Shown here piece by piece: positions 8,569 through 17,039 of a stretch of DNA of 63,526 nucleotides. The notes below the pieces were generated by a model, which worked only from the letters and a program-made list of their open reading frames with translations, was not told the DNA's origin and did no database searches. How positions within the stretch are numbered: the stretch's first letter is position 1; every line of letters begins with the position of its first letter. The stretch comes from Lachnospiraceae bacterium (GTDB lineage: Bacteria; Bacillota; Clostridia; Lachnospirales; Lachnospiraceae): NCBI GenBank assembly GCA_024696005.1, contig JAILHF010000073.1, positions 1 through 63,526 on the forward strand, written 5' to 3'. Position numbers and translations under genes: made by a program.

Positions 8569-8604
8569 TTATATGAAAACGGATGATCACGAGAGGTAAA
8601 AAAG

Positions 8605-10401
8605 ATGACACAATCACGTACACACAATTGCGGAGAATTGAGACAGGCGGATGAGGGCAAGACCGTCACGCTTGTCGGCTGGCTGGAGAACCTGCGCGAG
8701 GTGGGCGGAAACCTGGCGTTTGCGATCCTGCGCGACTTTTACGGCACCACACAGCTGGTGGCGGAGGACGAGGACATGGTCCGCAGGTTCAAGGATATCA
8801 CCAAAGAGTCCACGATACAGATCGAGGGCACGGTAAGGGAGCGCAGCAACAAGAACCCCAAGATCCCCACGGGCGACATTGAAGTGGTGCCCACCGCCGT
8901 CACGGTGCTCGGGCGCAACCGCAACAACGAGCTTCCGTTCGAGATCAACCGCAGCAAGGAAGCGGACGAGAACCTTCGCCTGAAATACCGTTATCTGGAT
9001 CTGCGCAATCCCGAGGTAAAGAACAACATCGTGCTCCGCTGCAAGGTGGTCGCGGAGCTCCGCAGGCTGATGACCGAGGAAAACTTCCTCGAGATCACCA
9101 CGCCGATCCTGACGGCTTCCTCGCCGGAGGGCGCCAGAGACTATCTGGTACCGGCCAGAAAGCATCCCGGAAAGTTCTATGCACTGCCGCAGGCACCCCA
9201 GCAGTTCAAGCAGCTGCTCATGACCTCCGGCTTTGACCGCTATTTCCAGATCGCGCCCTGCTTCCGTGATGAGGATGCGAGAGGCGACCGCACGCCCGGC
9301 GAGTTTTACCAGCTCGACATGGAAATGGCCTTTGCCGACCAGGAGGATGTGCTGGCGGTATTGGAAAAGGTCCTTGTGCCCGTCTTTGAAAAGTACGGCA
9401 TCTATAAAAAGATCACGCCGGCGCCTTTCAAGCGCATTCCTTTCCTTGAGGCCATGGAGAAATACGGTACCGACAAACCCGACCTCCGCATCGACCTGGA
9501 GCTGCAGGACGCAACGGAGCTGCTGAAGGGCATCGGTTTCGGACCCTTCGAGGAGAGCGCCGATACCAGGATCAAGGCCGTTGTGGTCTCCGATTTCAAG
9601 GCGACCCGCAAGCAGATCGACCAGCTGGTCGCGGATGTGGAAGTGCAGACCGCGCGCAAGACCTTCTGGTTCCGTCTGGACGAGAATAACGAGATCGTGG
9701 GCGGCATATCCAAGTTTGTGCAGCCCGTCAAGGATAAGGTGATCGAGGGCCTGGGACTGAAGCCCGGCGATTTTGTCGGCCTGGCAGCAGGCGATCTGGG
9801 CACGGCACAGAAGACCGCAGGCGTTCTGCGCTCGAAGCTGGGCCTGCTCTGCCCCGAGCACATGGAAAAAGAACAGTATCAGTTCTGCTGGATCGTGGAT
9901 TTCCCGATGTACGAGATCGGCGAGGAATCCGGCGAGCTGGAATTCTGCCACAACCCGTTCTCGATGCCCAACGGCGGACTCGAGATCCTCGAAAAGGCAG
10001 CGAAGGGCGAGGTGGATCCTTTGAGCATCACGGCCTTCCAGTACGATCTGGTCATCAACGGTTATGAATCCGCTTCCGGAGCCGTGCGTAACCACGATCC
10101 CGAGATCATGGTCAAGGCTTTTGAAATGGTAAGACTGGGCGAGGACGACGTGAAGGCAAAATTCCCCGCCATGTACAACGCATTCACCTACGGAGCACCC
10201 CCTCACGCGGGAGCCGCTCCCGGCGTGGATCGCATGATCATGCTCCTTACCGGAGAAGAGTCCATCCGCGAGGTCATCACCTTCCCGATGAACAAAAACG
10301 CAGCCGATCTGATGATGGATGCGCCTTCGACCGTGAGCGACAAGCAGCTGGATGAGCTTCATCTCAAGTGTGTGGTCCCGGAAGACGAAAAGGAAGAATA
10401 A
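8605..10401 (+). CDS. aspS: Aspartyl-tRNA synthetase
   Basis: 598 residues, full length for a bacterial class IIb synthetase: N-terminal OB anticodon-binding domain (about 1-110), catalytic core with motif 2 CFRDEDARGDRTPGEFYQLD, the bacterial GAD insertion (about 290-420) and motif 3 ending in PGVDRMIML. The motif 2 loop (TPGEFYQLD) and the upstream FYALPQAPQQFKQ are of the form I associate with alphaproteobacterial AspRS, whereas most Firmicutes have QPEFTQ(I/L)D. The start follows GAGAGG. Charging of Asn-tRNA as well cannot be judged here. Confidence 0.95.
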   Translation: MTQSRTHNCGELRQADEGKTVTLVGWLENLREVGGNLAFAILRDFYGTTQLVAEDEDMVRRFKDITKESTIQIEGTVRERSNKNPKIPTGDIEVVPTAVTVLGRNRNNELPFEINRSKEADENLRLKYRYLDLRNPEVKNNIVLRCKVVAELRRLMTEENFLEITTPILTASSPEGARDYLVPARKHPGKFYALPQAPQQFKQLLMTSGFDRYFQIAPCFRDEDARGDRTPGEFYQLDMEMAFADQEDVLAVLEKVLVPVFEKYGIYKKITPAPFKRIPFLEAMEKYGTDKPDLRIDLELQDATELLKGIGFGPFEESADTRIKAVVVSDFKATRKQIDQLVADVEVQTARKTFWFRLDENNEIVGGISKFVQPVKDKVIEGLGLKPGDFVGLAAGDLGTAQKTAGVLRSKLGLLCPEHMEKEQYQFCWIVDFPMYEIGEESGELEFCHNPFSMPNGGLEILEKAAKGEVDPLSITAFQYDLVINGYESASGAVRNHDPEIMVKAFEMVRLGEDDVKAKFPAMYNAFTYGAPPHAGAAPGVDRMIMLLTGEESIREVITFPMNKNAADLMMDAPSTVSDKQLDELHLKCVVPEDEKEE

Positions 10402-10420
10402 ACAGGATAGTGTGTGTGAA

Positions 10421-10451
10421 AAGCGCCGGGATCTCCCGGCGCTTTTTTTTT
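10421..10451 (+). terminator. Rho-independent terminator of aspS
   Basis: AGCGCCGGG (10422-10430), loop ATCT, CCCGGCGCT (10435-10443), followed by a run of T to 10451. Confidence 0.95.
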
Positions 10452-10525
10452 GCGGCAGCAAGCCGGCAAGCGGCTTTTTTTCTGCGTTGCAGCAGCGCAG
10501 GGACCAACGATCCGGCAGAACTGAA

Positions 10526-10544
10526 TTTGGGAATCATTCGCAAA
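10526..10544. promoter_or_regulatory. Fur/Zur-family-like palindrome, site 1
   Basis: TTTGGGAATCATTCGCAAA is a 9-1-9 dyad with only one mismatched pair. It lies just upstream of the -35 box at 10549. The GAAT-N-ATTC core is typical of Fur/Zur/PerR family operators; which metal regulator binds cannot be told. Confidence 0.65.
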
Positions 10545-10548
10545 TTGG

Positions 10549-10594
10549 TTGACAAAGGAAAAAGCGCGGGCTATAATCGGGAATGGTTCTCAAA
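10549..10594 (+). promoter_or_regulatory. Consensus promoter with second palindrome
   Basis: TTGACA (10549-10554), 17 bases, TATAAT (10572-10577): a perfect sigma-A promoter. Directly after the -10, CGGGAATGGTTCTCAAA (10578-10594) is a second, weaker copy of the GAAT-N-NTTC dyad, about 50 bases from site 1 and over the transcription start. Confidence 0.75.
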
Positions 10595-10636
10595 TTGGGA
10601 GCCGCTGAGATATCCGTAGATCAGGGAGTGGCGGCA

Positions 10637-10948
10637 ATGCCGAATGCAAAGAAAACAAAGCTCATAAGCCTTATTTCCTGCATGATAAGCATGCTCTTGT
10701 GTGTGCTTGCCCTGCTTTCCTCTTACTATGTCGCAATGGAGACCGGGCATGTCTGCGAAGAGGAAGAGTGTCACATCTGCGCCTGTCTGGAGCTCTGCGA
10801 AGCGGTACTCCACCAGCTGGGAACTTCGATCCCCGTGGTGGTGGCTGTCCTGTTACCGTTCATTCTGTTTTTATCTGCCGATGTCGCAGGCAAAGACATC
10901 TTCGTAAGGCAGACGCCTGTCAGTAAAAAGATCCGCCTGAACAATTGA
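10637..10948 (+). CDS. Small membrane protein with HxxxxxxCxxC motif (putative metal-related)
   Basis: 103 residues: a membrane helix (about 9-33), a Cys/His-rich loop reading GHVCEEEECHICACLELCE, and a second helix (about 68-86). I know similar short Clostridia proteins with an H-x-C...C-x-x-C-A loop, often next to metal-responsive genes, but none with a proven role. The start at 10637 follows GGGAG; an upstream in-frame ATG at 10583 overlaps the palindrome and is less likely. The Fur/Zur-like sites in front suggest metal control and the loop could bind a metal. Confidence 0.7.
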   Translation: MPNAKKTKLISLISCMISMLLCVLALLSSYYVAMETGHVCEEEECHICACLELCEAVLHQLGTSIPVVVAVLLPFILFLSADVAGKDIFVRQTPVSKKIRLNN

Positions 10949-10977
10949 ATCCTTTTTGATCTTCATGTCAACTGATC

Positions 10978-11005
10978 TGAAGGGAATCATCATCCCTTTC
11001 TTTTT
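10978..11005 (+). terminator. Weak terminator
   Basis: AAGGGA (10980-10985) pairs with TCCCTT (10993-10998), then CTTTTT. Just downstream, GATCTGCCG/CGGCAGATC (11022-11041) is a further perfect 9-bp inverted repeat without a T run. Confidence 0.5.
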
Positions 11006-11127
11006 GCGTGGGAAAGAGGCCGATCTGCCGGACGGCAGATCACGGGAGTGCCTCATGGACCGGTGCGGAAAAGGATGATGGTCTGTAGTCATGATCTCAA
11101 AATTTCAGAAAATCGGAGGAAAATAAC

Positions 11128-12798
11128 ATGAACAAAAAAAGGATACTCGCGGTATTATCGGCCGTATTTTTGACGGCATGCGGCGGAGCAGACCCCGCAA
11201 CACTCAGCAAGGTTTCCGCAGGGGGCGTAACGCCCGCGGCCGGGGAAGCAGCAACGGAAAAAACGGCAGAAACGGAAGACGCCGTCGCTCCCGTAAAAGA
11301 GGAAGTGATCGCAGCGATCAATTCCGAGCCGGGTTCCGGTTGGGATCCGGTCACCGGATACGGGCAGCGTTACGATCCCATCCTGCAGAGCACCCTGACG
11401 AAAGCCTACGGCGGCGAGATCAGCAACGATCTGGCGGAAGAGTATTTCGTCAGCGATGACGGTCTGGACTGGACGTTCCGGATCAGGGACGATGCGTATT
11501 TTTGCAACGGGGAAAAGCTTGTGGCAGGCGATGTGGCGTTTACCTATGAAGCGGTGCGTGACGGCGGAACGAGCCTGGATCTCAGCAATATCCGGGATGC
11601 GGAAGCGATCGATGATACAACGGTCGTGTTTCATCTCAACAGTCCTGATTACACCTTCCTTTACACGACCTATAAGGTCGGCATCGTTCCGGAAGCGCAT
11701 TATGACGGGAATTACGGCGAGAACCCGATCGGATCCGGTCCGTTCAAACTGGTGGAGTGGGAAAAAGGACAGCAGTGCATCTGGGAGTACAACGAATACT
11801 ACTATGGCAAGGAGCCTTCGATCAAGCGCATCGTGCTCCTGTTCATGGATGACGATGCAGCGTTCATGGCAGCACAGCGCGGGGACGTGGATCTGGTCTA
11901 TACCAATCAGAATCTCGCAACGCAGACGATCGACGGATACCGCATGGAAGCCATCGAATCCATCGATAACTACGGCATCATCTTCCCGACGACCATGGAT
12001 GAAGGCAAGACCTCCGAAGACGGCCGTCCGGTCGGAAACAATGTGACCGGCGATGTGAACATCCGCCGTGCGCTGAGCGTGGGGATCGATCGTGAAGCCC
12101 TGATCCGGGATGTGTTCAACGGATACGGGATCGCGTCCTATTCGATGTGTGACACGATGCCCTGGTTCAACGAGGAGACGGCGCTCAACGCCGAGAACTC
12201 CGGAACGGACAAGGCAATCGCCATCCTGGAAGAGGGAGGCTGGATCGACACGGACGGAGACGGCGTGCGTGAGAAGGACGGGTTGAAGGCGGAATTCACA
12301 CTCTTTTATACGGCAAGCAATGCCAACCGCCAGGCAATGGCAATGGCGATCGCGGAGCAGGCAAAGGCACTGGGGATCGCGATCTCGCCGGAAGGCGGCG
12401 CCAATGCCGATTTCAATGACCGTCTGTTTACCACGCCCTATATGTTCGGCCGCGGCGATTATACCCCGAACGAGTTTTATCTGATGAATTCCACCAATAC
12501 CAGAGGTGCGGGCTGGAGCAATTCGAGCTTTTATTCCAATCCCGATGTGGACAGGTACATGGAACTCGCAATGGGCAGCAGGGATTTGGAAGATGTGTAC
12601 AAATACTATAAGCTCGCGCAGTGGGACGGAAAGAGCGGAGCCAGTCTGATCGGCGACGCGCCTGCGGCATGGTATGTGCGCGCGGATCACTGCTATTTTG
12701 TGCGCGACGGCTTAAACATCGGCAATCAGCCGGTCCAGCCCCACTGCGCGAACGGACAGGTAGCGCTCAGCAATATCTGTGACTGGTACTGGGAGTAA
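11128..12798 (+). CDS. ABC transporter substrate-binding lipoprotein (peptide/nickel family 5)
   Basis: 556 residues with a lipoprotein signal: MNKKR, hydrophobic core, lipobox LTAC with Cys18. The mature part has the SBP family 5 pattern (Y-DPILQSTL, WTFRIRDDAYFCNGEKLVAGDV, GSGPFKLVEWEKGQ). It starts a four-gene importer operon at AATCGGAGGAAAATAAC-ATG. The family binds oligopeptides, nickel or metal-chelator complexes. The Fur/Zur-like sites upstream of the previous gene make a metal or metallophore ligand worth considering, but a weak terminator lies between. Confidence 0.9.
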   Translation: MNKKRILAVLSAVFLTACGGADPATLSKVSAGGVTPAAGEAATEKTAETEDAVAPVKEEVIAAINSEPGSGWDPVTGYGQRYDPILQSTLTKAYGGEISNDLAEEYFVSDDGLDWTFRIRDDAYFCNGEKLVAGDVAFTYEAVRDGGTSLDLSNIRDAEAIDDTTVVFHLNSPDYTFLYTTYKVGIVPEAHYDGNYGENPIGSGPFKLVEWEKGQQCIWEYNEYYYGKEPSIKRIVLLFMDDDAAFMAAQRGDVDLVYTNQNLATQTIDGYRMEAIESIDNYGIIFPTTMDEGKTSEDGRPVGNNVTGDVNIRRALSVGIDREALIRDVFNGYGIASYSMCDTMPWFNEETALNAENSGTDKAIAILEEGGWIDTDGDGVREKDGLKAEFTLFYTASNANRQAMAMAIAEQAKALGIAISPEGGANADFNDRLFTTPYMFGRGDYTPNEFYLMNSTNTRGAGWSNSSFYSNPDVDRYMELAMGSRDLEDVYKYYKLAQWDGKSGASLIGDAPAAWYVRADHCYFVRDGLNIGNQPVQPHCANGQVALSNICDWYWE

Positions 12799-12803
12799 AG
12801 GCA

Positions 12804-13775
12804 ATGCTTAAAAAATTAACGGCAAGTGTTTTAAAAGCTGTGCTGCTTTTGGTGACGGTCAGCATCGTGACCTTTTCCATGGTGGAGATCTCGCCGATCG
12901 ATGCGGTGGAATCCTATGTGGGAGAGGCTGCCGTTACCGCCGAACAGCGTGCACAGATAGAAGTGTACTGGGGGCTCGATGAGCCCCCTCCGGTACGTTA
13001 TGTGAAATGGGCTGCCAATCTGCTCCGCGGAGACATGGGAGTATCGATGATCTATCGGAAGCCCGTGATAGATGTGATCGCGGAACGTTTTCAGTTATCA
13101 CTCGTACTGATGGCGGCATCGTGGATCCTCTCGGGTGTGATCGGTCTGCTGCTGGGGATCCTGATGGCGGTATACCGCGGCAGCGTTGCGGACAAACTGA
13201 TACGCGTCTATTGCCTTGCACTGGAATCTTCGCCGGCATTCTGGATCGGGATGCTCCTGCTTTTGCTCTTTTCGGTTAAGCTGCATCTTCTTCCGATGGG
13301 ACTGGCGTCACCGGTGGGAGTGCCCGTTGCGGAGGCGGCTTTGTCCGATCGCGTGCGTCATCTGATCCTTCCGGCTCTGACACTGGGATTGACGGGTGTT
13401 TCCAAGATCACACTCCAGACGGGGGAAAAGATGCGTCAGGTTCTGGACAGCGATTATGCCATGTTTGCGAGAGCGCGCGGAGAAAGCGTTTGGAGGATCG
13501 TATTCCGTCACGGATTGCGAAACATCATGCTGCCTTTTATCACTCTGCAGCTGGGATCGGTCAGCGAACTGTTCGGCGGCTCGGTACTGGCCGAGACGGT
13601 GTTTACGTATCCGGGACTCGGAAATGCCACGGTGCAGTCGGCACTGAAGGGTGATATCCCGCTGTTTTTGGGCATCACGATGTTTTCGGCTTTGTTTGTT
13701 TTCGGCGGTAATCTGCTTGCCAATATCCTGTATACGGTGGCGGATCCGCGCATCAGGGAGGAGGGAAAGAAATGA
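12804..13775 (+). CDS. ABC transporter permease, DppB/OppB type
   Basis: 323 residues with an N-terminal signal-anchor helix and five further helices. The EAA loop is visible as ARARGESVWRIVFRHGLRN, which docks on the ATPase, and the family sequence SVSELFGGSVLAETVFTYPGLG is present. It starts 5 bases after the binding protein and overlaps the next permease by 4 bases (ATGA), so expression should be coupled. Confidence 0.92.
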   Translation: MLKKLTASVLKAVLLLVTVSIVTFSMVEISPIDAVESYVGEAAVTAEQRAQIEVYWGLDEPPPVRYVKWAANLLRGDMGVSMIYRKPVIDVIAERFQLSLVLMAASWILSGVIGLLLGILMAVYRGSVADKLIRVYCLALESSPAFWIGMLLLLLFSVKLHLLPMGLASPVGVPVAEAALSDRVRHLILPALTLGLTGVSKITLQTGEKMRQVLDSDYAMFARARGESVWRIVFRHGLRNIMLPFITLQLGSVSELFGGSVLAETVFTYPGLGNATVQSALKGDIPLFLGITMFSALFVFGGNLLANILYTVADPRIREEGKK

Positions 13776-14587
13776 ATCGTCGCATTCGTACGATAACGAT
13801 CATCTGCCTGGCTCTGATCCTGATCGCATCGCTGACGCTGGCGGGAAGCCTCATGGATCCGGAAGCTTACGCACCGGTTTTTTCGGAAAAGAATCTGGGC
13901 CCGTCAGCCACCCATTTGTTCGGAACGGACTGGATGGGCCGCGATATGTTCATGCGCACGGTCAAAGGATTATCGGTCAGCATCTTCATTGGCCTGCTCG
14001 CCTCGGTGTTCTCTTCCGTAATGGCTTTGTTTTTGGGAACATTTGCAGGAATTTTCGGCGGAAAGGTATCTGCGGCGTTCAACTGGGTTGTGGATCTGTT
14101 CATGGGTATTCCGCATCTGATCCTTTTGATCCTGATCTCGATCTTGCTCGGAAAAGGGGCGAAGGGTGTGGCTGTCGGCGTCATCGTCACGCACTGGTGC
14201 AGTCTCGGGCGCATCGTGCAGGCCGAGATCCTCTCGCTCAGGGAATCCCATTTTGTGCATGCGTCCTATCGTTTCGGACATTCGCGTGTCTGGGTTGCAC
14301 TGCATCATGTCCTGCCGCATGTGATCCCGCAGTTCATCATCGGAATGGTCCTGATGTTTCCGCATGCGATCATGCACGAGGCGTCCATAACGTTTCTGGG
14401 CTTCGGACTTCCGGCCGAACAGCCGGCGATCGGCATCATTCTCTCCGAATCGATGAAATACCTGACGACGGGGATGTGGTGGCTTGCGGTGTATCCGGGT
14501 GTCGCCCTGTTGCTTGTGGTGGTAATGTTTGAAGCGCTCGGCAGCAATCTGCGCATGCTTTTGGATCCGTATAACGCACAGATGTAG
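13772..14587 (+). CDS. ABC transporter permease, DppC/OppC type
   Basis: 271 residues, the second membrane subunit. N-terminal helix, then the DppC hallmark HLFGTDWMGRDMFMRTVKG, five more helices and an EAA loop (RFGHSRVWVALHHVLPHV). GGAGGGAAAGAA precedes the ATG. It pairs with the upstream permease to form the channel. Confidence 0.92.
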   Translation: MNRRIRTITIICLALILIASLTLAGSLMDPEAYAPVFSEKNLGPSATHLFGTDWMGRDMFMRTVKGLSVSIFIGLLASVFSSVMALFLGTFAGIFGGKVSAAFNWVVDLFMGIPHLILLILISILLGKGAKGVAVGVIVTHWCSLGRIVQAEILSLRESHFVHASYRFGHSRVWVALHHVLPHVIPQFIIGMVLMFPHAIMHEASITFLGFGLPAEQPAIGIILSESMKYLTTGMWWLAVYPGVALLLVVVMFEALGSNLRMLLDPYNAQM

Positions 14588-14600
14588 GCGGGAGGGAAAC

Positions 14601-16022
14601 ATGAAGGAAACGATACTTGAGATAAAAGATCTGTCCGTGGGTTTTCGCATGTATGAGCGCGGGCTGAAGCAACATGAACTGAATATCATCAAAAAAATGA
14701 ACCTGACGATCCATGAAGGGGAATTCCTCGCGATCGTCGGAGCAAGCGGAAGCGGGAAGAGTGTTCTGGCGCACGCCGCACTCGGACTGCTTCCGCCTAA
14801 TGCCGTGGAGGGCGGGGAGATGTACTTCTGCGGCCGCAGGCTTGACAAAAAGCTGCGCAGGGAGAAGGTCGGAACGGAGATGATCATGATCCCGCAGTCC
14901 CTGACGTATCTTGATCCGCTGATGAAGATCGGGAAGCAGGTACGCGGCGTGCACGGCAGCGTGGAAAAACAGAAGGAAGTATTCCGGCGTTACGGTCTGA
15001 AAGAGTCGGTGGCAAAGCTCTATCCTTTTCAGCTTTCGGGCGGCATGGCCCGCAGAGCCCTGATCGCTACGGCCGTGATCACGGATGCGAAGCTGATCCT
15101 GGCGGACGAACCGACACCCGGACTCAGCGAGGATCTCGCGCTGGAGACCATGAACCATTTCCGGGACCTGAGCAAAAGCGGCTGTGCCATTCTGATGATC
15201 ACGCATGACATCGAGCTTGCGCAGAAATATGCCGATACGATAGCGGTATTTAAGGATGGAGAGATCGTCGACGTCTGTGCTTCGGAAGATTTCCGGAAGG
15301 GCGCGGAAGGATTGTCCCATCCATACACAAAAGCACTGTGGGAAGCACTTCCGAAAAACACTTTCTTTGAGAGTGTCATTCCGAAAAAGAAAAAAGAATG
15401 CGAAAGGACGGTTTTGCTTGAGGGAAGAAACATCGGCTTCCGTTACGGGAAAGGAGACTGGATCCTCAGGAACGTGAACATTTCGATCCGCCGGGGCGAG
15501 GTAGCAGGGCTGGTCGGACCTTCGGGGCGCGGAAAAAGCACCCTCGCGAGAGTGCTCGCGGGATACGAAAATCCGGACGAGGGCGTGGTGAGATGGAAAG
15601 GAAGAGAATTGCCGAAAAAAGGCTATGATCCGATCCAGATGATCTACCAGCATCCGGAAAAGGCTCTTAACCCGCGCTGGAGACTGAAGCAGTCGCTGGA
15701 AGAAGGGTGGGTGGCGAATGATGAGCTGCTGGAACGTCTCTGCATCCGGAAAGAGCTCTGGTCCGATCGCTGGCCCAATGAGCTATCCGGCGGAGAGCTG
15801 CAGCGTTTCTGCGTTGCCCGCGTGCTGGGGCCCAAAACGGAATTCATCATTGCCGACGAAATGAGCACCATGCTGGATGCGATCACACAGATGCAGATCT
15901 GGAAGGTGCTCATGGAAGAGGTGAGACGGCGTGAGCTGGGCATGCTCGTCATCACCCACAACATGGACCTTGCCGCGGCTCTGTGCGACCGGATCATCGA
16001 TCTGTCGAAAATGGGGAATTAA
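14601..16022 (+). CDS. Fused two-domain ABC ATPase (DppD-DppF type)
   Basis: 473 residues with two complete nucleotide-binding domains in one chain. Domain 1: GASGSGKSV, LSGGMARR and ILADEPTPGLSED. Domain 2: GPSGRGKST, LSGGELQR and FIIADEMSTMLD. Most dipeptide or nickel importers use two separate ATPases, so this one fuses them with short domains of about 235 residues each. The start at 14601 follows GGGAGGGAAAC; the open frame from 14529 overlaps the permease. Domain 1 lacks the usual long C-terminal oligopeptide extension. The dispersed repeat begins directly after the stop. Confidence 0.9.
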   Translation: MKETILEIKDLSVGFRMYERGLKQHELNIIKKMNLTIHEGEFLAIVGASGSGKSVLAHAALGLLPPNAVEGGEMYFCGRRLDKKLRREKVGTEMIMIPQSLTYLDPLMKIGKQVRGVHGSVEKQKEVFRRYGLKESVAKLYPFQLSGGMARRALIATAVITDAKLILADEPTPGLSEDLALETMNHFRDLSKSGCAILMITHDIELAQKYADTIAVFKDGEIVDVCASEDFRKGAEGLSHPYTKALWEALPKNTFFESVIPKKKKECERTVLLEGRNIGFRYGKGDWILRNVNISIRRGEVAGLVGPSGRGKSTLARVLAGYENPDEGVVRWKGRELPKKGYDPIQMIYQHPEKALNPRWRLKQSLEEGWVANDELLERLCIRKELWSDRWPNELSGGELQRFCVARVLGPKTEFIIADEMSTMLDAITQMQIWKVLMEEVRRRELGMLVITHNMDLAAALCDRIIDLSKMGN

Positions 16023-16210
16023 GGCAAGCACGTCACTTTCAGTGGCCAACGGCCACGGAAAGTGAAAAAACGATTCCGACCCGAGCCACGCACTGGCTGC
16101 GTGGCTGCGGGCCGATACTTTGGTTGGCAGGCTTGCCGCCCATCGGCGAAGCCGATCCTGAATGGCGGCAAGCACGTCACTTTCAGTGGCCAACGGCCGC
16201 TGAAAGTGAC
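16023..16210 (+). repeat. Hairpin-rich dispersed repeat, diverged internal copy
   Basis: The same element as at the window ends, in the orientation of copy 1, with the CCACGCA/TGCGTGG hairpin, the GGCTTGCCGCC/GGCGGCAAGC stem enclosing ATCGGC/GCCGAT, and a terminal CACTTTCAG hairpin. A 32-base stretch (16023-16054) recurs at 16167-16198 with a period of 144 bases, so this is a partial tandem array. ORFs reading through it are repeat artefacts. It fills most of the gap between two operons. Confidence 0.9.
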
Positions 16211-16261
16211 TAATCTGTCACCCGGACAGTCATCGGGTTGTCATATGAGAGTGGTATAGTA

Positions 16262-16292
16262 GAAAGCGTCAGAGGAAAACTTTGGCGCTTTC
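16262..16292 (+). promoter_or_regulatory. Leader hairpin upstream of the Bce-like operon
   Basis: GAAAGCG (16262-16268) pairs with CGCTTTC (16286-16292), followed by CTATTTTAT. It lies between a TATAGT box (16255-16260) and the ATPase start and resembles a weak attenuator. Confidence 0.4.
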
Positions 16293-16324
16293 CTATTTTA
16301 TAAAACAGACAGAGAGGTAAGACA

Positions 16325-17014
16325 ATGGAAATCCTGAGAGTGGAAAATGTTTCGAAGATATACGGCTCCGGAGAGACCGAGGTAAAGGCGCTCGACAACG
16401 TGAGCTTCACCGTGGAGAAGGGCGAGTTCGTTTCGATCATCGGGCCTTCGGGCAGCGGCAAATCGACCCTGCTGCACATCCTGGGCGGTGTGGACAAGCC
16501 GACGGAAGGAAAGGTCTTTATCGATGACACCGAGATCCACAGCCTGAACGAAGACAAGCTGGCGATCTTCCGCAGAAGACAGATCGGGCTGGTCTATCAG
16601 TTTTACAATCTGATGCCGGTGCTGAACGTGGACGAGAACATCGCGCTGCCGCATCTGCTGGACGGCAGGCCGCTCGACAAGGAAAGGCTGGATGCGGTGG
16701 TGGAACATCTGGGCCTGACGGACAGAAGGCAGAACCTGCCGAACCAGCTTTCCGGAGGACAGCAGCAGCGCGTGTCGATCGGAAGGGCCATGTACAGCCA
16801 CCCCGCGATATTGCTTGCGGACGAACCCACCGGAAACCTGGACCGCAAGACCGGGGAAGAGATCGTGGAGCTTTTGAAGGAATCGAACCGCAGCGTGCAG
16901 CAGACCCTGATCCTGATCACCCATGACGAGCGCATTGCAATGCAGGCCGACCGCGTGATAGGCATCGAAGACGGCCGGATCGTGCGTAACGAAAAGGTCA
17001 GGAATCTGGTATAA
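16325..17014 (+). CDS. ABC transporter ATPase (MacB/Bce type)
   Basis: 229 residues: GPSGSGKST, LSGGQQQRVSIGRAM, LLADEPTGNLD and the switch histidine in LILITHD. This is the LolD/MacB/BceA subgroup that works with FtsX-type permeases. AGAGAGG precedes the ATG. The permease follows after 25 bases, then a response regulator and histidine kinase, the arrangement of antimicrobial-peptide sensing and detoxification modules. Confidence 0.92.
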   Translation: MEILRVENVSKIYGSGETEVKALDNVSFTVEKGEFVSIIGPSGSGKSTLLHILGGVDKPTEGKVFIDDTEIHSLNEDKLAIFRRRQIGLVYQFYNLMPVLNVDENIALPHLLDGRPLDKERLDAVVEHLGLTDRRQNLPNQLSGGQQQRVSIGRAMYSHPAILLADEPTGNLDRKTGEEIVELLKESNRSVQQTLILITHDERIAMQADRVIGIEDGRIVRNEKVRNLV

Positions 17015-17039
17015 AGAGCGGAAGGTTTGGAGGAAGGCA

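Noticed and set aside
8521-8604. T-box riboswitch in front of aspS
   Set aside because: The leader is too short and lacks a specifier loop and the TGG antiterminator bulge.
8614-10461. 615-codon open frame antisense to aspS
   Set aside because: aspS has all class II synthetase motifs; the antisense frame has no domain and no ribosome site.
15783-16193. ORF reading MATESDVLAAIQDRLRRWAASLPT in the repeat
   Set aside because: It is translated from the hairpin repeat. Such frames appear at every copy and reflect the DNA repeat, not a protein family.
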